Positions 1-8,540 of a DNA stretch of 57,413 nucleotides are shown here, piece by piece (positions within the stretch are counted from its first letter, which is position 1; the number at the start of each line of letters is the position of its first letter). A model generated the notes under the pieces. That model searched no databases, was not told the DNA's origin, and saw only the letters and a list, made by a program, of their open reading frames with translations. The DNA lies in contig JACIYN010000026.1 of NCBI GenBank assembly GCA_014359885.1, positions 1-57,413 of the forward strand, given 5' to 3'. The translations under genes were made by a program, and so were the position numbers. The DNA is from Desulfacinum sp. Its GTDB lineage: Bacteria; Desulfobacterota; Syntrophobacteria; Syntrophobacterales; DSM-9756.

Positions 1-294
1 TCCGGCGTGGACCTGGAAAACATCGCCCTGGTGGGCACCACCATCGCCAAGCTGCTCCAGAAGGAATGCTCCCCCACGGACCTCAAGTCCATGCTTCAGG
101 TGAAGCGGGAGCGGACCAAGATGGGGCTCATCATCACCCACACGGGCCACATCCTGGAATACCTCACGGCCGACAAGGGCCAGGTGCTCTATAACGGCGT
201 TCTGAGCTGTGCCGACAACCCGAGGGACATCCTCCAGTGCATCAGTGAAATGGGATACGAGGAGTGCGTGCGATGTACACTCGCGAGCAACTGA
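1..294 (+). CDS. sufC: SufC-like Fe-S assembly ATPase (3' end only)
   Basis: The C-terminal 97 codons of an ABC-type ATPase; the reading frame is already open at base 1, so the 5' part lies outside the window. The segment has the look of a SufC tail: the SGVDLENI stretch that follows the D-loop, then the ITHTGHILEYL switch-histidine region and a short C-terminal helix rich in Cys. SufC powers Fe-S cluster assembly in complex with SufB/SufD in the cytoplasm. The stop overlaps the start of the SufB-like gene that follows, so the two are translationally coupled. Family assignment is from the tail plus its partner, because the Walker motifs cannot be seen. Confidence 0.85.
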   Translation, partial: SGVDLENIALVGTTIAKLLQKECSPTDLKSMLQVKRERTKMGLIITHTGHILEYLTADKGQVLYNGVLSCADNPRDILQCISEMGYEECVRCTLASN

Positions 295-1499
295 AAGAGA
301 AAGCTCTCCAAGCCAAGGACAAGCCGGCGGCCATCGGGCCCGATTTGGATCTGAGCCAGTATGACAAGGCACCGGTGGAGCACCGATATATCGACCACGA
401 CGAACTGCTTTCCCTGCCGCCCCTGGAAAAGGAGCGGCTGGTCATGGCCGGGATCGACATCACCGAGAAGGAACGCGGCGGCACCTACATCCAGAAAGAC
501 ACCGCCGTGGTCCATTGCGATGTGAAGCAGGAAGGCATCGAGGTCATTCCCATCAAGGTGGCCCTGGAAAAGTACGACTGGATCTGGGACTACTACTGGA
601 AGCTGGTGGCCGTGGATGCGGACAAGTACACGGCGGCGGCGGAGCTGGATCTGCACGATGGCTACGTGATCCGGGCCCTTCCGGGCGCCAAGTCCGTCTA
701 CCCGATCCAGGCCTGCCTCTACATGGACAAGCACAACCTCCAGCAGAACGTGCACAACATCATCATCGCCGAGGAGGATTCGGAGCTTCACATCATCACG
801 GGCTGCTCCACCTCGCCGCACATGAAGCGGGGCGCCCACCTGGGGGTTTCCGAGTTTTTCGTCAAGAAAAACGCCAAGCTGAGCTTCACCATGATCCACA
901 ACTGGGCCGAGGACATGGACATCCGTCCGCGATCGGTGGCCCAGGTGGAAGAGGGCGGGCTGTTTCTCAACAACTACATCTGCATGAAGCCGGTGCGGAG
1001 CCTGCAGATGTACCCCACCACGCACCTGGTGGGGGAAAACGCCGTGGCCCGATTCTACAGCATCATCGTGGGTAGCCCGGGATCGGAATACGACGTGGGC
1101 GGCCGGATCTATCTCAAGAAGCCGGGAACCCGGGCGGAGATCGTGGCCCGGACCATCTCCAACGGCGGCAAGATCGTGGCCCGCGGGCATCTCATCGGTG
1201 AAGTGCCGGACATCAAGGCCCACCTGGAATGCAAGGGCCTCATCCTGAACGGCGGGATCATCCACGCCATCCCGGAACTGGAAGGCCACACGGACGGGGT
1301 GGAAATGAGCCACGAAGCCGCCGTGGGCAAGATCGCCCAGGAAGAGATCGCCTACCTCATGTCCCGGGGGTTGAGCGAGGACGATGCGGTGGCCACCATC
1401 GTGCGCGGCTTCCTGAGCGTGGACATCCCGGGACTTCCGCCGCAGCTCCAGGCGGAAATCGACCGGGCCGTGGAAGAAAGCGACAAGGACGTGATGTAG
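273..1499 (+). CDS. sufB: SufB/SufD-family Fe-S scaffold protein
   Basis: A 408-residue SufBD protein, a cluster-assembly scaffold partner of SufC. The C-terminal core has the family signature: a Cys in AHLECKGLILN, then EGHTDGVEMSHEAAVGKI and a YLMSRGLSEDDA segment. It is shorter than Escherichia coli SufB (about 495 aa). Together with SufC alone it matches the minimal two-gene SUF (SMS-type) arrangement known from anaerobes. A GTG at 264 is in frame, but GAGGAG at 259-264 sits 8 bases before ATG 273, so I chose 273. It overlaps the sufC stop by about 20 bases. No sufD, sufS or sufE follows. Confidence 0.9.
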   Translation: MYTREQLKEKALQAKDKPAAIGPDLDLSQYDKAPVEHRYIDHDELLSLPPLEKERLVMAGIDITEKERGGTYIQKDTAVVHCDVKQEGIEVIPIKVALEKYDWIWDYYWKLVAVDADKYTAAAELDLHDGYVIRALPGAKSVYPIQACLYMDKHNLQQNVHNIIIAEEDSELHIITGCSTSPHMKRGAHLGVSEFFVKKNAKLSFTMIHNWAEDMDIRPRSVAQVEEGGLFLNNYICMKPVRSLQMYPTTHLVGENAVARFYSIIVGSPGSEYDVGGRIYLKKPGTRAEIVARTISNGGKIVARGHLIGEVPDIKAHLECKGLILNGGIIHAIPELEGHTDGVEMSHEAAVGKIAQEEIAYLMSRGLSEDDAVATIVRGFLSVDIPGLPPQLQAEIDRAVEESDKDVM

Positions 1500-1566
1500 G
1501 AAAAACCGGCGCGGAGGGCTCACGGCCCTCCGGCCCATCGTGGATCCATGGAAGGGGAGGCAGACC

Positions 1567-1890
1567 ATGAAACGGCTGGTATCCGTTCTGCTCGTCACCG
1601 CCTTGATTTGTGGAGTTTTTTCGGTTCAAACGGGCCGGGCCGAAGAGGACATGCTGTCTTCCACGTGGCCCCAGGAAGAACAAACACCACGCGGTGAATG
1701 GATCCTGGCCGACCTCCTGGTCGCCCGTCCCCTGGGGATCGCCGCGTGCGCCGTGGGCTTTGCGGGAAGCATCCTGTCCATCCCCTTCGCGGCCATGTCC
1801 AACTCCGACCAGGACGTGAGCCGACGCCTAATCGCCGAGCCCTTTGCCTACACGTTCACCCGCCCGCTGGGTCGCTTCGATGCGCCCTGA
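1567..1890 (+). CDS. small exported protein of unknown function
   Basis: A 107-residue protein with a clear N-terminal signal sequence: MKRLV, then a hydrophobic run to about residue 20 and a likely cleavage after the GRA near residue 24. A second hydrophobic stretch (GIAACAVGFAGSILSIPFAA, around residues 58-77) could be a membrane segment or glycine-rich hairpin. The start at 1567 is preceded by a GGGGAGG Shine-Dalgarno at about 1554-1560. An in-frame ATG at 1540 would bury the signal peptide. I do not recognise the family. It follows sufB by 67 bases and may be co-transcribed with it. Confidence 0.65.
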   Translation: MKRLVSVLLVTALICGVFSVQTGRAEEDMLSSTWPQEEQTPRGEWILADLLVARPLGIAACAVGFAGSILSIPFAAMSNSDQDVSRRLIAEPFAYTFTRPLGRFDAP

Positions 1891-2038
1891 GGGCGACCGG
1901 GCGATTTACGGAAGTCTTACCGGGATTTAGACCTGGAAAACCGAACGGGGGGCAAAAGCCCCCCGCCTGTGATCCCCCGAACATTCATCCTCTCCACGGC
2001 TTTCGCCGCTCCCACAATCCACCGGAACATGCTTTCCT

Positions 2039-2133
2039 GAGCCTTTCCGCGGGGCTGAAGCCCCGCGGCTACGAAAAGAAGGGCCATAGTCCGGGCTCTT
2101 AACTCGGAGAGCCATTGTCGGACAGCCTCCTAG
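2039..2133. mobile_element. MITE-like element M1, copy A (right part)
   Basis: About 95 bases closely matching M1 copies at 21672-21892 and 24230-24391. It holds the same internal hairpin (CCGCGGGG...CCCCGCGG), a GGCCATAGTCCGGGCTCTT stretch and the terminal GTCGGACAGCCTCCTAG. No left terminus was recognised, so this copy looks truncated. Its terminal CTAG at 2130-2133 supplies the TAG stop codon of the minus-strand gene that ends at 2130. Confidence 0.65.
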
Positions 2134-5100
2134 CACACGTCCGCCAGGCGCGCCTTTTCCCGGACCAGAGAAGCCCATTCGTGCTCGCCGCAACCGGGCA
2201 GCAATTCCTTCCACTCCGCATGAACGGCCTCGATGCTTTGGGGAAAGGGCGTGCCGTCGGCGGCCATGATGCGACTCAAAGCCTCCCAGTCGGGCAGGCA
2301 CTCCCCGGCAGCGCCCAGGGCCCGGGATAGTCCGAGGAAACGCCCTTCCTGGTTCACCAATGTCCCTTCCTGTTCCCCGAAGGCCGCCAGGGGCAGCACC
2401 ACGTCGGCCCGATCCAGGGCCGGGCCCGCCACGTTTTCCTGCACCACCAGGAACTCCACGTTCCGGAGCCCTTCCGACCCCGCCTTCCCCAAGGCGCCCA
2501 GATGGCGGCTTTCCTGGACGAATAACCCCTTGAGGCGCCCCGATTCCAGGGCCTCCAAGGTATCCGCAGACGGCTTGGAAGGAAGCGCCTCGGCCTCCCA
2601 AACCTCCGTCACCTTCTTTACCGCCTCGGCGTCATCCAGGGGCCTCCATCCGGGAAGCATTCCCGGCGCCATGCCCACCAGAAGCGCCCCCAGGGAGTTG
2701 GATCCCCAAAAGGCGGGATAGATCCCGGCCCCTTCCACTTGGCCGTTCCCCTTCGCCGCCGTGGCCAGGACCGCCAGGGCCTGGAAGGCGGCGGCGCGGC
2801 CCTTGGGACTCAACCCGTTCAGGGCGGTGCCGTCCACCACGAAGGCCCCTCCCGGACCGGCTGCCAGCTCTTCGCCGAGGGCCTGCATCGGGCCTTCCAG
2901 GGAAGACGGAACCGACCAGGCATCCGCCGTTCGGATCACTTCTTCCGCCAGCTTTTGGATGGGGTCCGTTGCGGACCCGAGGCCTTGCCTTTGGATCAAC
3001 CGGGCAGCCAGGGCGCAGAGAAAGGCGGGCCACTGGGCGGGTTCCACATCCAGCCGTTGGGTTCGGCCTTCGGGGAACGAACCGTTTTCCCCGCCCACCC
3101 GGACGATCCGGGCTCCGTGGTTTCGGGCGGCCCGGCGCATGAGCGTTCCCAAAAGCGGCGAGGTTCCATGGGGCGCTCCGATGCAGAAGATCCGCCGGGC
3201 CTTGGCCAGGGAAGAAAGCGGCGGGACAAGGCCGAAGCCCGCCCCGGAAAGGGCGAGCGACCGAACCAGGGCTTCCGCCGCCCCCCGTTCGGGAAAGTCC
3301 ACATAAGGCGTCTTCAGCCCCAGGCGCATCCATTTTTGCAGGAGATACAGCCCTTCACAAGTTCCATGGAAGGAGGCCAGGGCCCCCACGCTTTCCGGGC
3401 CGTACTTTTCCGAAACGGCCCGAAGCCCCTGGACCGCGCGATCCACCGCCTTTCCCCAACTGGCCTCCCGCAGCTCCCCGTTTTCCCGAACCAGGGGCTT
3501 GAGCACCCTCTTTTCCTTCCACTGGTCGTCGTAGGCGCGGAACCGACCCCGGGAACAGGTGGAAGCGTGGTTGGGGGGAACGTCCCGTCCGTCGGCGATC
3601 CAAACCAGGCGGCCTCCCTTGACCTTCAGGTCCACTTCGCACCCGCACCCGCACTGGATGCAGTGGGTGGGAACCGAGCGCCAATGGATACGCTCCACCG
3701 CCCTTCCCTGCCGTTTTTCCATCAGGGCCCCCGTGGGACACAGATCCACGCAGAGGCCGCAGGAGACGCATTTTTCGTTGAATCGGGGCCAGTCTTTGAA
3801 ATCGATGGCGTCGCTGCACTGGAAGACCCGGCAGGCCACCACGCAGCGTTCGCACCGGATGCACTTGTTGGGGTCCAGGGCGATGGCCGGATGGGTGTCG
3901 ATGGCCGCCACCCGCTGGAAGTGGATCTTCTTGGACGGCTGATCCCTCCAATCCACCTGGAACTCGTTCATGAGCTCCCGAAGGCGGCAGTCGAAGGCGG
4001 CGCTGCAGCCGCACACCAGGCACCGCTCGGCCTCCCGGTGGGCCTGGGCCTCGTCGAACCCCAACTCCACCTCCGTAAAGTTCGTCACCCGCTTGGCCAC
4101 TTCCAGTTCCGGCATCCGTTCCCGCGGAATCACCTTGTAAACCTCGAAAGGCTCCCGATCGATGGATTCCAGGTCTCCCTTGCTGATGTTGAAATGGAGC
4201 GGCTCCGGTTGCACCTCCCCCACCTGGAAGAAGCGGTTGAGGGAATAGGCCGCCTTGCGTCCGTCGGCCAGTGCGGCCACCACGGTCATGGGCCCCCGGA
4301 AGAGGTCGCCGCCCACGAAGATCATCTCCTGGCCCGTGTGCATGCTCCTCGGATCCCCGCCGATGGTGCTCCAGCGGGTGATGGGAATGCGCTCCATGCC
4401 CGGATCCTGTTCCTTGGTAAGAACCATGGGGTATTGGCCGATGGCGCTGATCACCTGGTCCACGTCCATGAGGGTTTCCGAACCCTCGATGGGCACGGGG
4501 CGCCTCCGACCACTGGCGTCCGGTTCCCCCAGTTCCATGCGGATGAATTCCAATTGGGCGGCCCGCCCTCCTTCCCCCAGGATCCGGGTGGGCGCCGCCA
4601 GGAGATGGATCTCCACCCCTTCCGCTTCGGCCGCCTCGATCTCCTCGTGGCTTGCGGGCATCTCCTTTCGGGACCGCCGGTAGAGGATGGTGACCTTCTC
4701 CGCCCCCAGGCGAAGAGCGGACCGGGCGGCATCGATGGCCACGTTGCCGCCTCCGATGACAGCCACCCGCCGCCCCACCCGCACGGGCTTTCCGGCGGCG
4801 ATGTTTTCCAAGAAGTCCACGCCGCTTTCCACCCCTTCCAGGTCTTCTCCCACGATGCCCAGTTTCCGGCTGGCCCAGGCGCCGATGGCGAGAAAGATGG
4901 CCCCGAAACCCTCCTTTTTGAGATCATCCAGCGTGAAATCCCGGCCCCACGTCACGCCCGTTCGAACCCGCACGCCCAGGCTCAGGATGCCTTCGATCTC
5001 CCAGTCCAGGATCTTCTTGGGGAGCCGGTATTCGGGGATGCCGTAGCGGAGCATACCCCCCAGTTTGTCCCGGGCTTCGAAGATGGTCACCCCGTGGCCC

Positions 5101-5747
5101 AGAGCCCGGAGATAATAGGCGGCGCTCAGCCCCGCCGGGCCGCCTCCCACGACGGCCACGTGATGTCCCGTGTCTTCCGGCACTTCAGGGAGCACCCGCC
5201 GGCCCGTCTTCATTTCGAAGTCGGCCACGAACCGTTTGCAGTGGTTGATATTCACGGGTTCATCCACCAGATGGCGACGGCAGGCGCTTTCGCACGGGTG
5301 CGGACACACCCGGCCGATGGTGGCCGGCATGGGGATCTTTTCCTTGATGAGCTTGACCGCTTCCAGGTATTCGCCGTGGCGGATCAAGGCCAGGTATCCC
5401 TGGATGTCCACGTTGGCCGGGCAGGTGACCGAACAGGGAGCCACGCAGTCGCCGTAATGGGTATCCAGGAGCAGTTCCAGGAGAAGCTTGCGGGTCTGAT
5501 CCAGTTCGGGGCCCGTCGTGCGGATCACCATGCCGTCCGCCACGGGGGTACTGCAGGCGGCCTTGTATTGCTTTTCCCCTTCCACCGCCACCACGCACAG
5601 CCGGCAGTTTTCCAGCGGGGGCAGCAGATGGGTGTAGCACAGGGTGGGCACATGGATTCCTTCTCGTCGCGCCGCGTCCAGGATGGTGCTCCCTTGGGGA
5701 GCCTGTATCGTCCGCCCATCGATTGTGACCGTCACCGTCTTCGACAT
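2130..5747 (-). CDS. 2Fe-2S / GltD-like / ferredoxin / NuoG-like fusion oxidoreductase
   Basis: A 1205-residue multidomain redox protein. In order it has: a 2Fe-2S ferredoxin (Cys 37, 48, 51, 65); a HYGDCVAPCSVTCP cluster motif like NuoG; a GltD-like flavoprotein with an FAD site (VAVVGGGPAGLSAAYYL) and an NAD(P) site (VAVIGGGNVAIDAAR); two 4Fe-4S motifs (CIRCERCVVAC and CVSCGLCVDLC); and a molybdopterin-oxidoreductase-type C-terminus starting with CIQCGCGC and STCSRGRF. The C-terminal domain resembles NuoG or formate dehydrogenase, but the region that would hold the catalytic Cys/Sec reads TPYVDFPERG, so it is probably structural, as in NuoG. It likely moves electrons between NAD(P)H and ferredoxin or a partner. 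ATG 5747 has GGAGG 6 bases upstream. It is apparently monocistronic. Confidence 0.88.
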   Translation of the reverse strand: MSKTVTVTIDGRTIQAPQGSTILDAARREGIHVPTLCYTHLLPPLENCRLCVVAVEGEKQYKAACSTPVADGMVIRTTGPELDQTRKLLLELLLDTHYGDCVAPCSVTCPANVDIQGYLALIRHGEYLEAVKLIKEKIPMPATIGRVCPHPCESACRRHLVDEPVNINHCKRFVADFEMKTGRRVLPEVPEDTGHHVAVVGGGPAGLSAAYYLRALGHGVTIFEARDKLGGMLRYGIPEYRLPKKILDWEIEGILSLGVRVRTGVTWGRDFTLDDLKKEGFGAIFLAIGAWASRKLGIVGEDLEGVESGVDFLENIAAGKPVRVGRRVAVIGGGNVAIDAARSALRLGAEKVTILYRRSRKEMPASHEEIEAAEAEGVEIHLLAAPTRILGEGGRAAQLEFIRMELGEPDASGRRRPVPIEGSETLMDVDQVISAIGQYPMVLTKEQDPGMERIPITRWSTIGGDPRSMHTGQEMIFVGGDLFRGPMTVVAALADGRKAAYSLNRFFQVGEVQPEPLHFNISKGDLESIDREPFEVYKVIPRERMPELEVAKRVTNFTEVELGFDEAQAHREAERCLVCGCSAAFDCRLRELMNEFQVDWRDQPSKKIHFQRVAAIDTHPAIALDPNKCIRCERCVVACRVFQCSDAIDFKDWPRFNEKCVSCGLCVDLCPTGALMEKRQGRAVERIHWRSVPTHCIQCGCGCEVDLKVKGGRLVWIADGRDVPPNHASTCSRGRFRAYDDQWKEKRVLKPLVRENGELREASWGKAVDRAVQGLRAVSEKYGPESVGALASFHGTCEGLYLLQKWMRLGLKTPYVDFPERGAAEALVRSLALSGAGFGLVPPLSSLAKARRIFCIGAPHGTSPLLGTLMRRAARNHGARIVRVGGENGSFPEGRTQRLDVEPAQWPAFLCALAARLIQRQGLGSATDPIQKLAEEVIRTADAWSVPSSLEGPMQALGEELAAGPGGAFVVDGTALNGLSPKGRAAAFQALAVLATAAKGNGQVEGAGIYPAFWGSNSLGALLVGMAPGMLPGWRPLDDAEAVKKVTEVWEAEALPSKPSADTLEALESGRLKGLFVQESRHLGALGKAGSEGLRNVEFLVVQENVAGPALDRADVVLPLAAFGEQEGTLVNQEGRFLGLSRALGAAGECLPDWEALSRIMAADGTPFPQSIEAVHAEWKELLPGCGEHEWASLVREKARLADVC

Positions 5748-5956
5748 AGCCGTCCTCCGCACCGTGTTTATGGGGATTCGCGAACCGCAACCGGTAGATG
5801 CCCTCTGCGGTGGTTCACGTATGGACTCATGGGGCGGTCTGTACCGCCGTTGGGCTCTGGTCCCATGGGTATGGTGAAAAGGCGGGAGAATGGGGCCGGG
5901 TGAACAGCGGGTGCGTGGAGCGGGAAGTTCAGCGGGACCCAATCAGGAACTACACG

Positions 5957-6355
5957 TTATTCCCTGCGTTTCAGAAGCAGCTCGATGTTGTGGCGAAGGG
6001 CCTGGGGATCCACCGGCTTTTCCATGAAGATGTCCGCCGCAATCCAGTCCAGATCGTCCTCCACGCTCCTTCCGTAGCCCTTTTCCGTTTCGGGCTGCGC
6101 CGAGACGATGATGATGGGAAGCTTCTGGAAGTCCTCCTTCTGGCGCAGCTGCACGGCGAACTGGAGCCCTTCGTCCACCGTGGCCATCATGATGTCGAGC
6201 ACCAGCAGGTCGGGGCGGCCTTCCTCAAGGAGCTTCAAGCCGTCCTGCGTGTTGCCGGCCGCCAGGACCTCATAGCCGAACCGCTTCAGGATCGCTCCGG
6301 TGATTTCCAGGAAACTGGGATCGTCGTCGATGATCAGAATCCGTTTTCCACTCAT
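5957..6355 (-). CDS. single-domain response regulator
   Basis: A 132-residue receiver domain with no output domain. The acidic pocket is Asp10/Asp11, the phospho-acceptor is Asp54 (LLVLDIMM), and the conserved Lys is in MEKPVD near the end. Its ATG overlaps the stop of the upstream histidine kinase by 4 bases (ATGA), so the pair is translationally coupled and most likely a cognate phosphorelay. Without an effector domain it may act on another protein, as CheY does, or pass phosphate on. The target is unknown. Confidence 0.9.
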   Translation of the reverse strand: MSGKRILIIDDDPSFLEITGAILKRFGYEVLAAGNTQDGLKLLEEGRPDLLVLDIMMATVDEGLQFAVQLRQKEDFQKLPIIIVSAQPETEKGYGRSVEDDLDWIAADIFMEKPVDPQALRHNIELLLKRRE

Positions 6356-8454
6356 GCCTTGTCCTCCCCGTTCCGCGGCGCATCCGGGTCACTGGCAGGC
6401 CCGGGAGGCACCTCCACGATGAAATTCACTCCTTCGCCCTGCGAGCTTTCGACCCAAATCCTTCCCCCGTGGCGTTCCACGATGTTCTTCGCGATAAAGA
6501 GTCCCAGGCCCGTACCCCGCGTGGCGGAACGCCTTGCGGACGGCAGCCGCCGAAACTTTCGAAAGAGTTGGCTCTGCTCCTCGGGACTCAAGCCCGGGCC
6601 GCTGTTCCACACTTCCAGGCGAAGGCGGTCTTCCGCCGTCGCGAAAGCCGAAACACGGATCCTGCCTTCATTTTCGCCGTATTTGACGGCGTTGCTCAAC
6701 AGGTTGGTGAGAACCCCCCGGAAGAGTTCCGGATCCAGCGTCCAGGAAAGATCCCCGGCGATCTTCTTTTCCAGGTGCATGGCCTTTTCGCGGAGGGCGG
6801 GCTCCAGCCCCGACAGCACCGGCTCGATCACCTCTTCCGCCACCTTCACAGGCCGCGGATGCACGGCGAATTCGTCCTTTTCGATGCGGGACAGATCCAA
6901 ATAGTGGCGGATCATTTCCATGGACTGGTCCAGGTTGGCGCAGATGGCGTCCACCATGGCCCGCTGTTCGGGCAGCAACGGCCCGAAGATTTCCTGGCGC
7001 AGGGCGTTGGCACTCATGAACCCGTTGGCGATGGGGGATTTGAGCTCGTGGGTGACGAAGCTGAGCATCTCCAGGTAATACCGGTTCAGCCGTTCCAGTT
7101 CCCGGTTGGCTGCAACCAGCGCGTCCACGTGCGCCTTGATCTCGGTCAAGTCATGGAAATAACCCACGATGCTGAACGTTCCGTCGTCCTCTTCCAGCCG
7201 GGTGGCGGAAAGGCGAATGGGGATCGTCCGGCCGTCCCGGGTGATCACCTCCGTGTTGTAGTCCACCAGGATCCCCGGGCCGCCGTACCCGTCGCCCAGG
7301 AGCGCCTCCTTGATGCGCCGGGCTCCGTCTTCCGGATAGATGTCCCTGGCGTTGAGCACGTAGAGGGCTTCCGAGGCCGGATATCCCAGCAGGCGTTCGG
7401 CCCCCTTGTTGTAGAGGATGATCCGGCCCTGGGGATCGCTTGCCATGATCCCGTCCGGGCACGCCTCCAGGAGCCTTTCCTCGAATTCATAGCGCCTTCG
7501 AAGCCTTTCCTGGTACGCGCGCAGTTCCGCGGCCATGAACTGGAAGCTCAGGATCAGGCGCTTGAGTTCGTTGGCTCCCGCCTTTTCACGGACGGGGCAG
7601 TCGCGGCAGATCTCGTCGGCGCCGGATTCCGCCTCTTTCCTTCCCCATAGCGGCGGCAGAGCCAATCCCTCCCACGGCCGGCGCCCGAGGCCCGTGCCGC
7701 CCCCCTCCTCCATGAGATAGGGGCACGTTCCGGTCGTTGGAACCGATCGGGCCCACGTGGAGGTCTCTTCCGTCCTCTTGCAGGCGGGCAGGGTCCCCGC
7801 CCGGAGAATCACCTCCTGAAGTCGTCCGCGCGCCACCAGGTCCGTCATGGCCAGGAGGTCCCGGACCGGCCTTGTGATCCGGTCCGTGAACCAGCGGCTC
7901 ACGAAATACCCCACCACCAGAATGAGAACCGTTACAAAAGCGAGGGTCTGAAGGAGCCTCTTCCGGAGGGGGCTGAGAAGCTCGGCATCGACACCCACCC
8001 GGAGCACCATGGGGCCGCCCGGCCCGGCCCAGGATTGGGGGCTCACCACCACTTCAAAAAGGTCGCGATCGCAACCCGTACAGCGAAAAAGGCCCACCGC
8101 CCCCCGCTGGGCCACCGGCTGCCAGGTGGTGTCGTTTCGTTCCTGGACGTTTCCGGATTCCAGTATCCGGCCCCCCGTCCGGGCTTCCACCAGAACGTAC
8201 CGGTAGCCCGGGTAGAGGCTCAGGCGGCTTTCCAACTCCCGGCCCGACCCGACGGACCACCAGCGGCCCTTCTTGGCCGCCCAGTCCGCCAGGCGGTCCC
8301 CCAGGCTCATCAGGTTCTCTTCCACCAACGCTTCCACGGCGGGGAGGATCGTCGTTCGGATTCCCAACCAGGCGGCCGCCACCACGAGGAAGATCAGAGA
8401 CAGCGAAACCACGCTGATGGACGTCTTGAACCTGAGTCGCTCCAGAAACTCCAT
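6352..8454 (-). CDS. membrane HAMP-PAS sensor histidine kinase
   Basis: A 700-residue sensor kinase. It has a transmembrane helix near residues 12-33, an extracytoplasmic sensor region with a CTGC motif, a second transmembrane helix near 165-190, HAMP, a Cys-containing linker (CKRTEE, TCPYLM, ICRDCPV), a PAS domain (about 320-430), a HisKA box with phospho-acceptor His469 (FVTHELKSPI) and a C-terminal HATPase (GTGLGLFIAKNIVERHGG). The linker resembles the Cys-rich inserts found after HAMP in many deltaproteobacterial kinases and may bind a metal or Fe-S cluster; that is inference. It is the first gene of a two-gene unit with the receiver protein. Confidence 0.92.
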   Translation of the reverse strand: MEFLERLRFKTSISVVSLSLIFLVVAAAWLGIRTTILPAVEALVEENLMSLGDRLADWAAKKGRWWSVGSGRELESRLSLYPGYRYVLVEARTGGRILESGNVQERNDTTWQPVAQRGAVGLFRCTGCDRDLFEVVVSPQSWAGPGGPMVLRVGVDAELLSPLRKRLLQTLAFVTVLILVVGYFVSRWFTDRITRPVRDLLAMTDLVARGRLQEVILRAGTLPACKRTEETSTWARSVPTTGTCPYLMEEGGGTGLGRRPWEGLALPPLWGRKEAESGADEICRDCPVREKAGANELKRLILSFQFMAAELRAYQERLRRRYEFEERLLEACPDGIMASDPQGRIILYNKGAERLLGYPASEALYVLNARDIYPEDGARRIKEALLGDGYGGPGILVDYNTEVITRDGRTIPIRLSATRLEEDDGTFSIVGYFHDLTEIKAHVDALVAANRELERLNRYYLEMLSFVTHELKSPIANGFMSANALRQEIFGPLLPEQRAMVDAICANLDQSMEMIRHYLDLSRIEKDEFAVHPRPVKVAEEVIEPVLSGLEPALREKAMHLEKKIAGDLSWTLDPELFRGVLTNLLSNAVKYGENEGRIRVSAFATAEDRLRLEVWNSGPGLSPEEQSQLFRKFRRLPSARRSATRGTGLGLFIAKNIVERHGGRIWVESSQGEGVNFIVEVPPGPASDPDAPRNGEDKA

Positions 8455-8540
8455 GGCCCCCCCATCGTCAGGGGTTTGGCGGCATTTGGGAAGTCTGCGG
8501 GTGACGGGTCTGTGATTAAAGAAAATTTATCACAAATCCG

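Noticed and set aside
2739..5903. A 1054-codon open frame on the plus strand
   Set aside because: It is antisense to the strongly supported redox fusion gene, has His/Gly/Pro/Arg-rich low-complexity content typical of high-GC shadow frames, and shows no domain.
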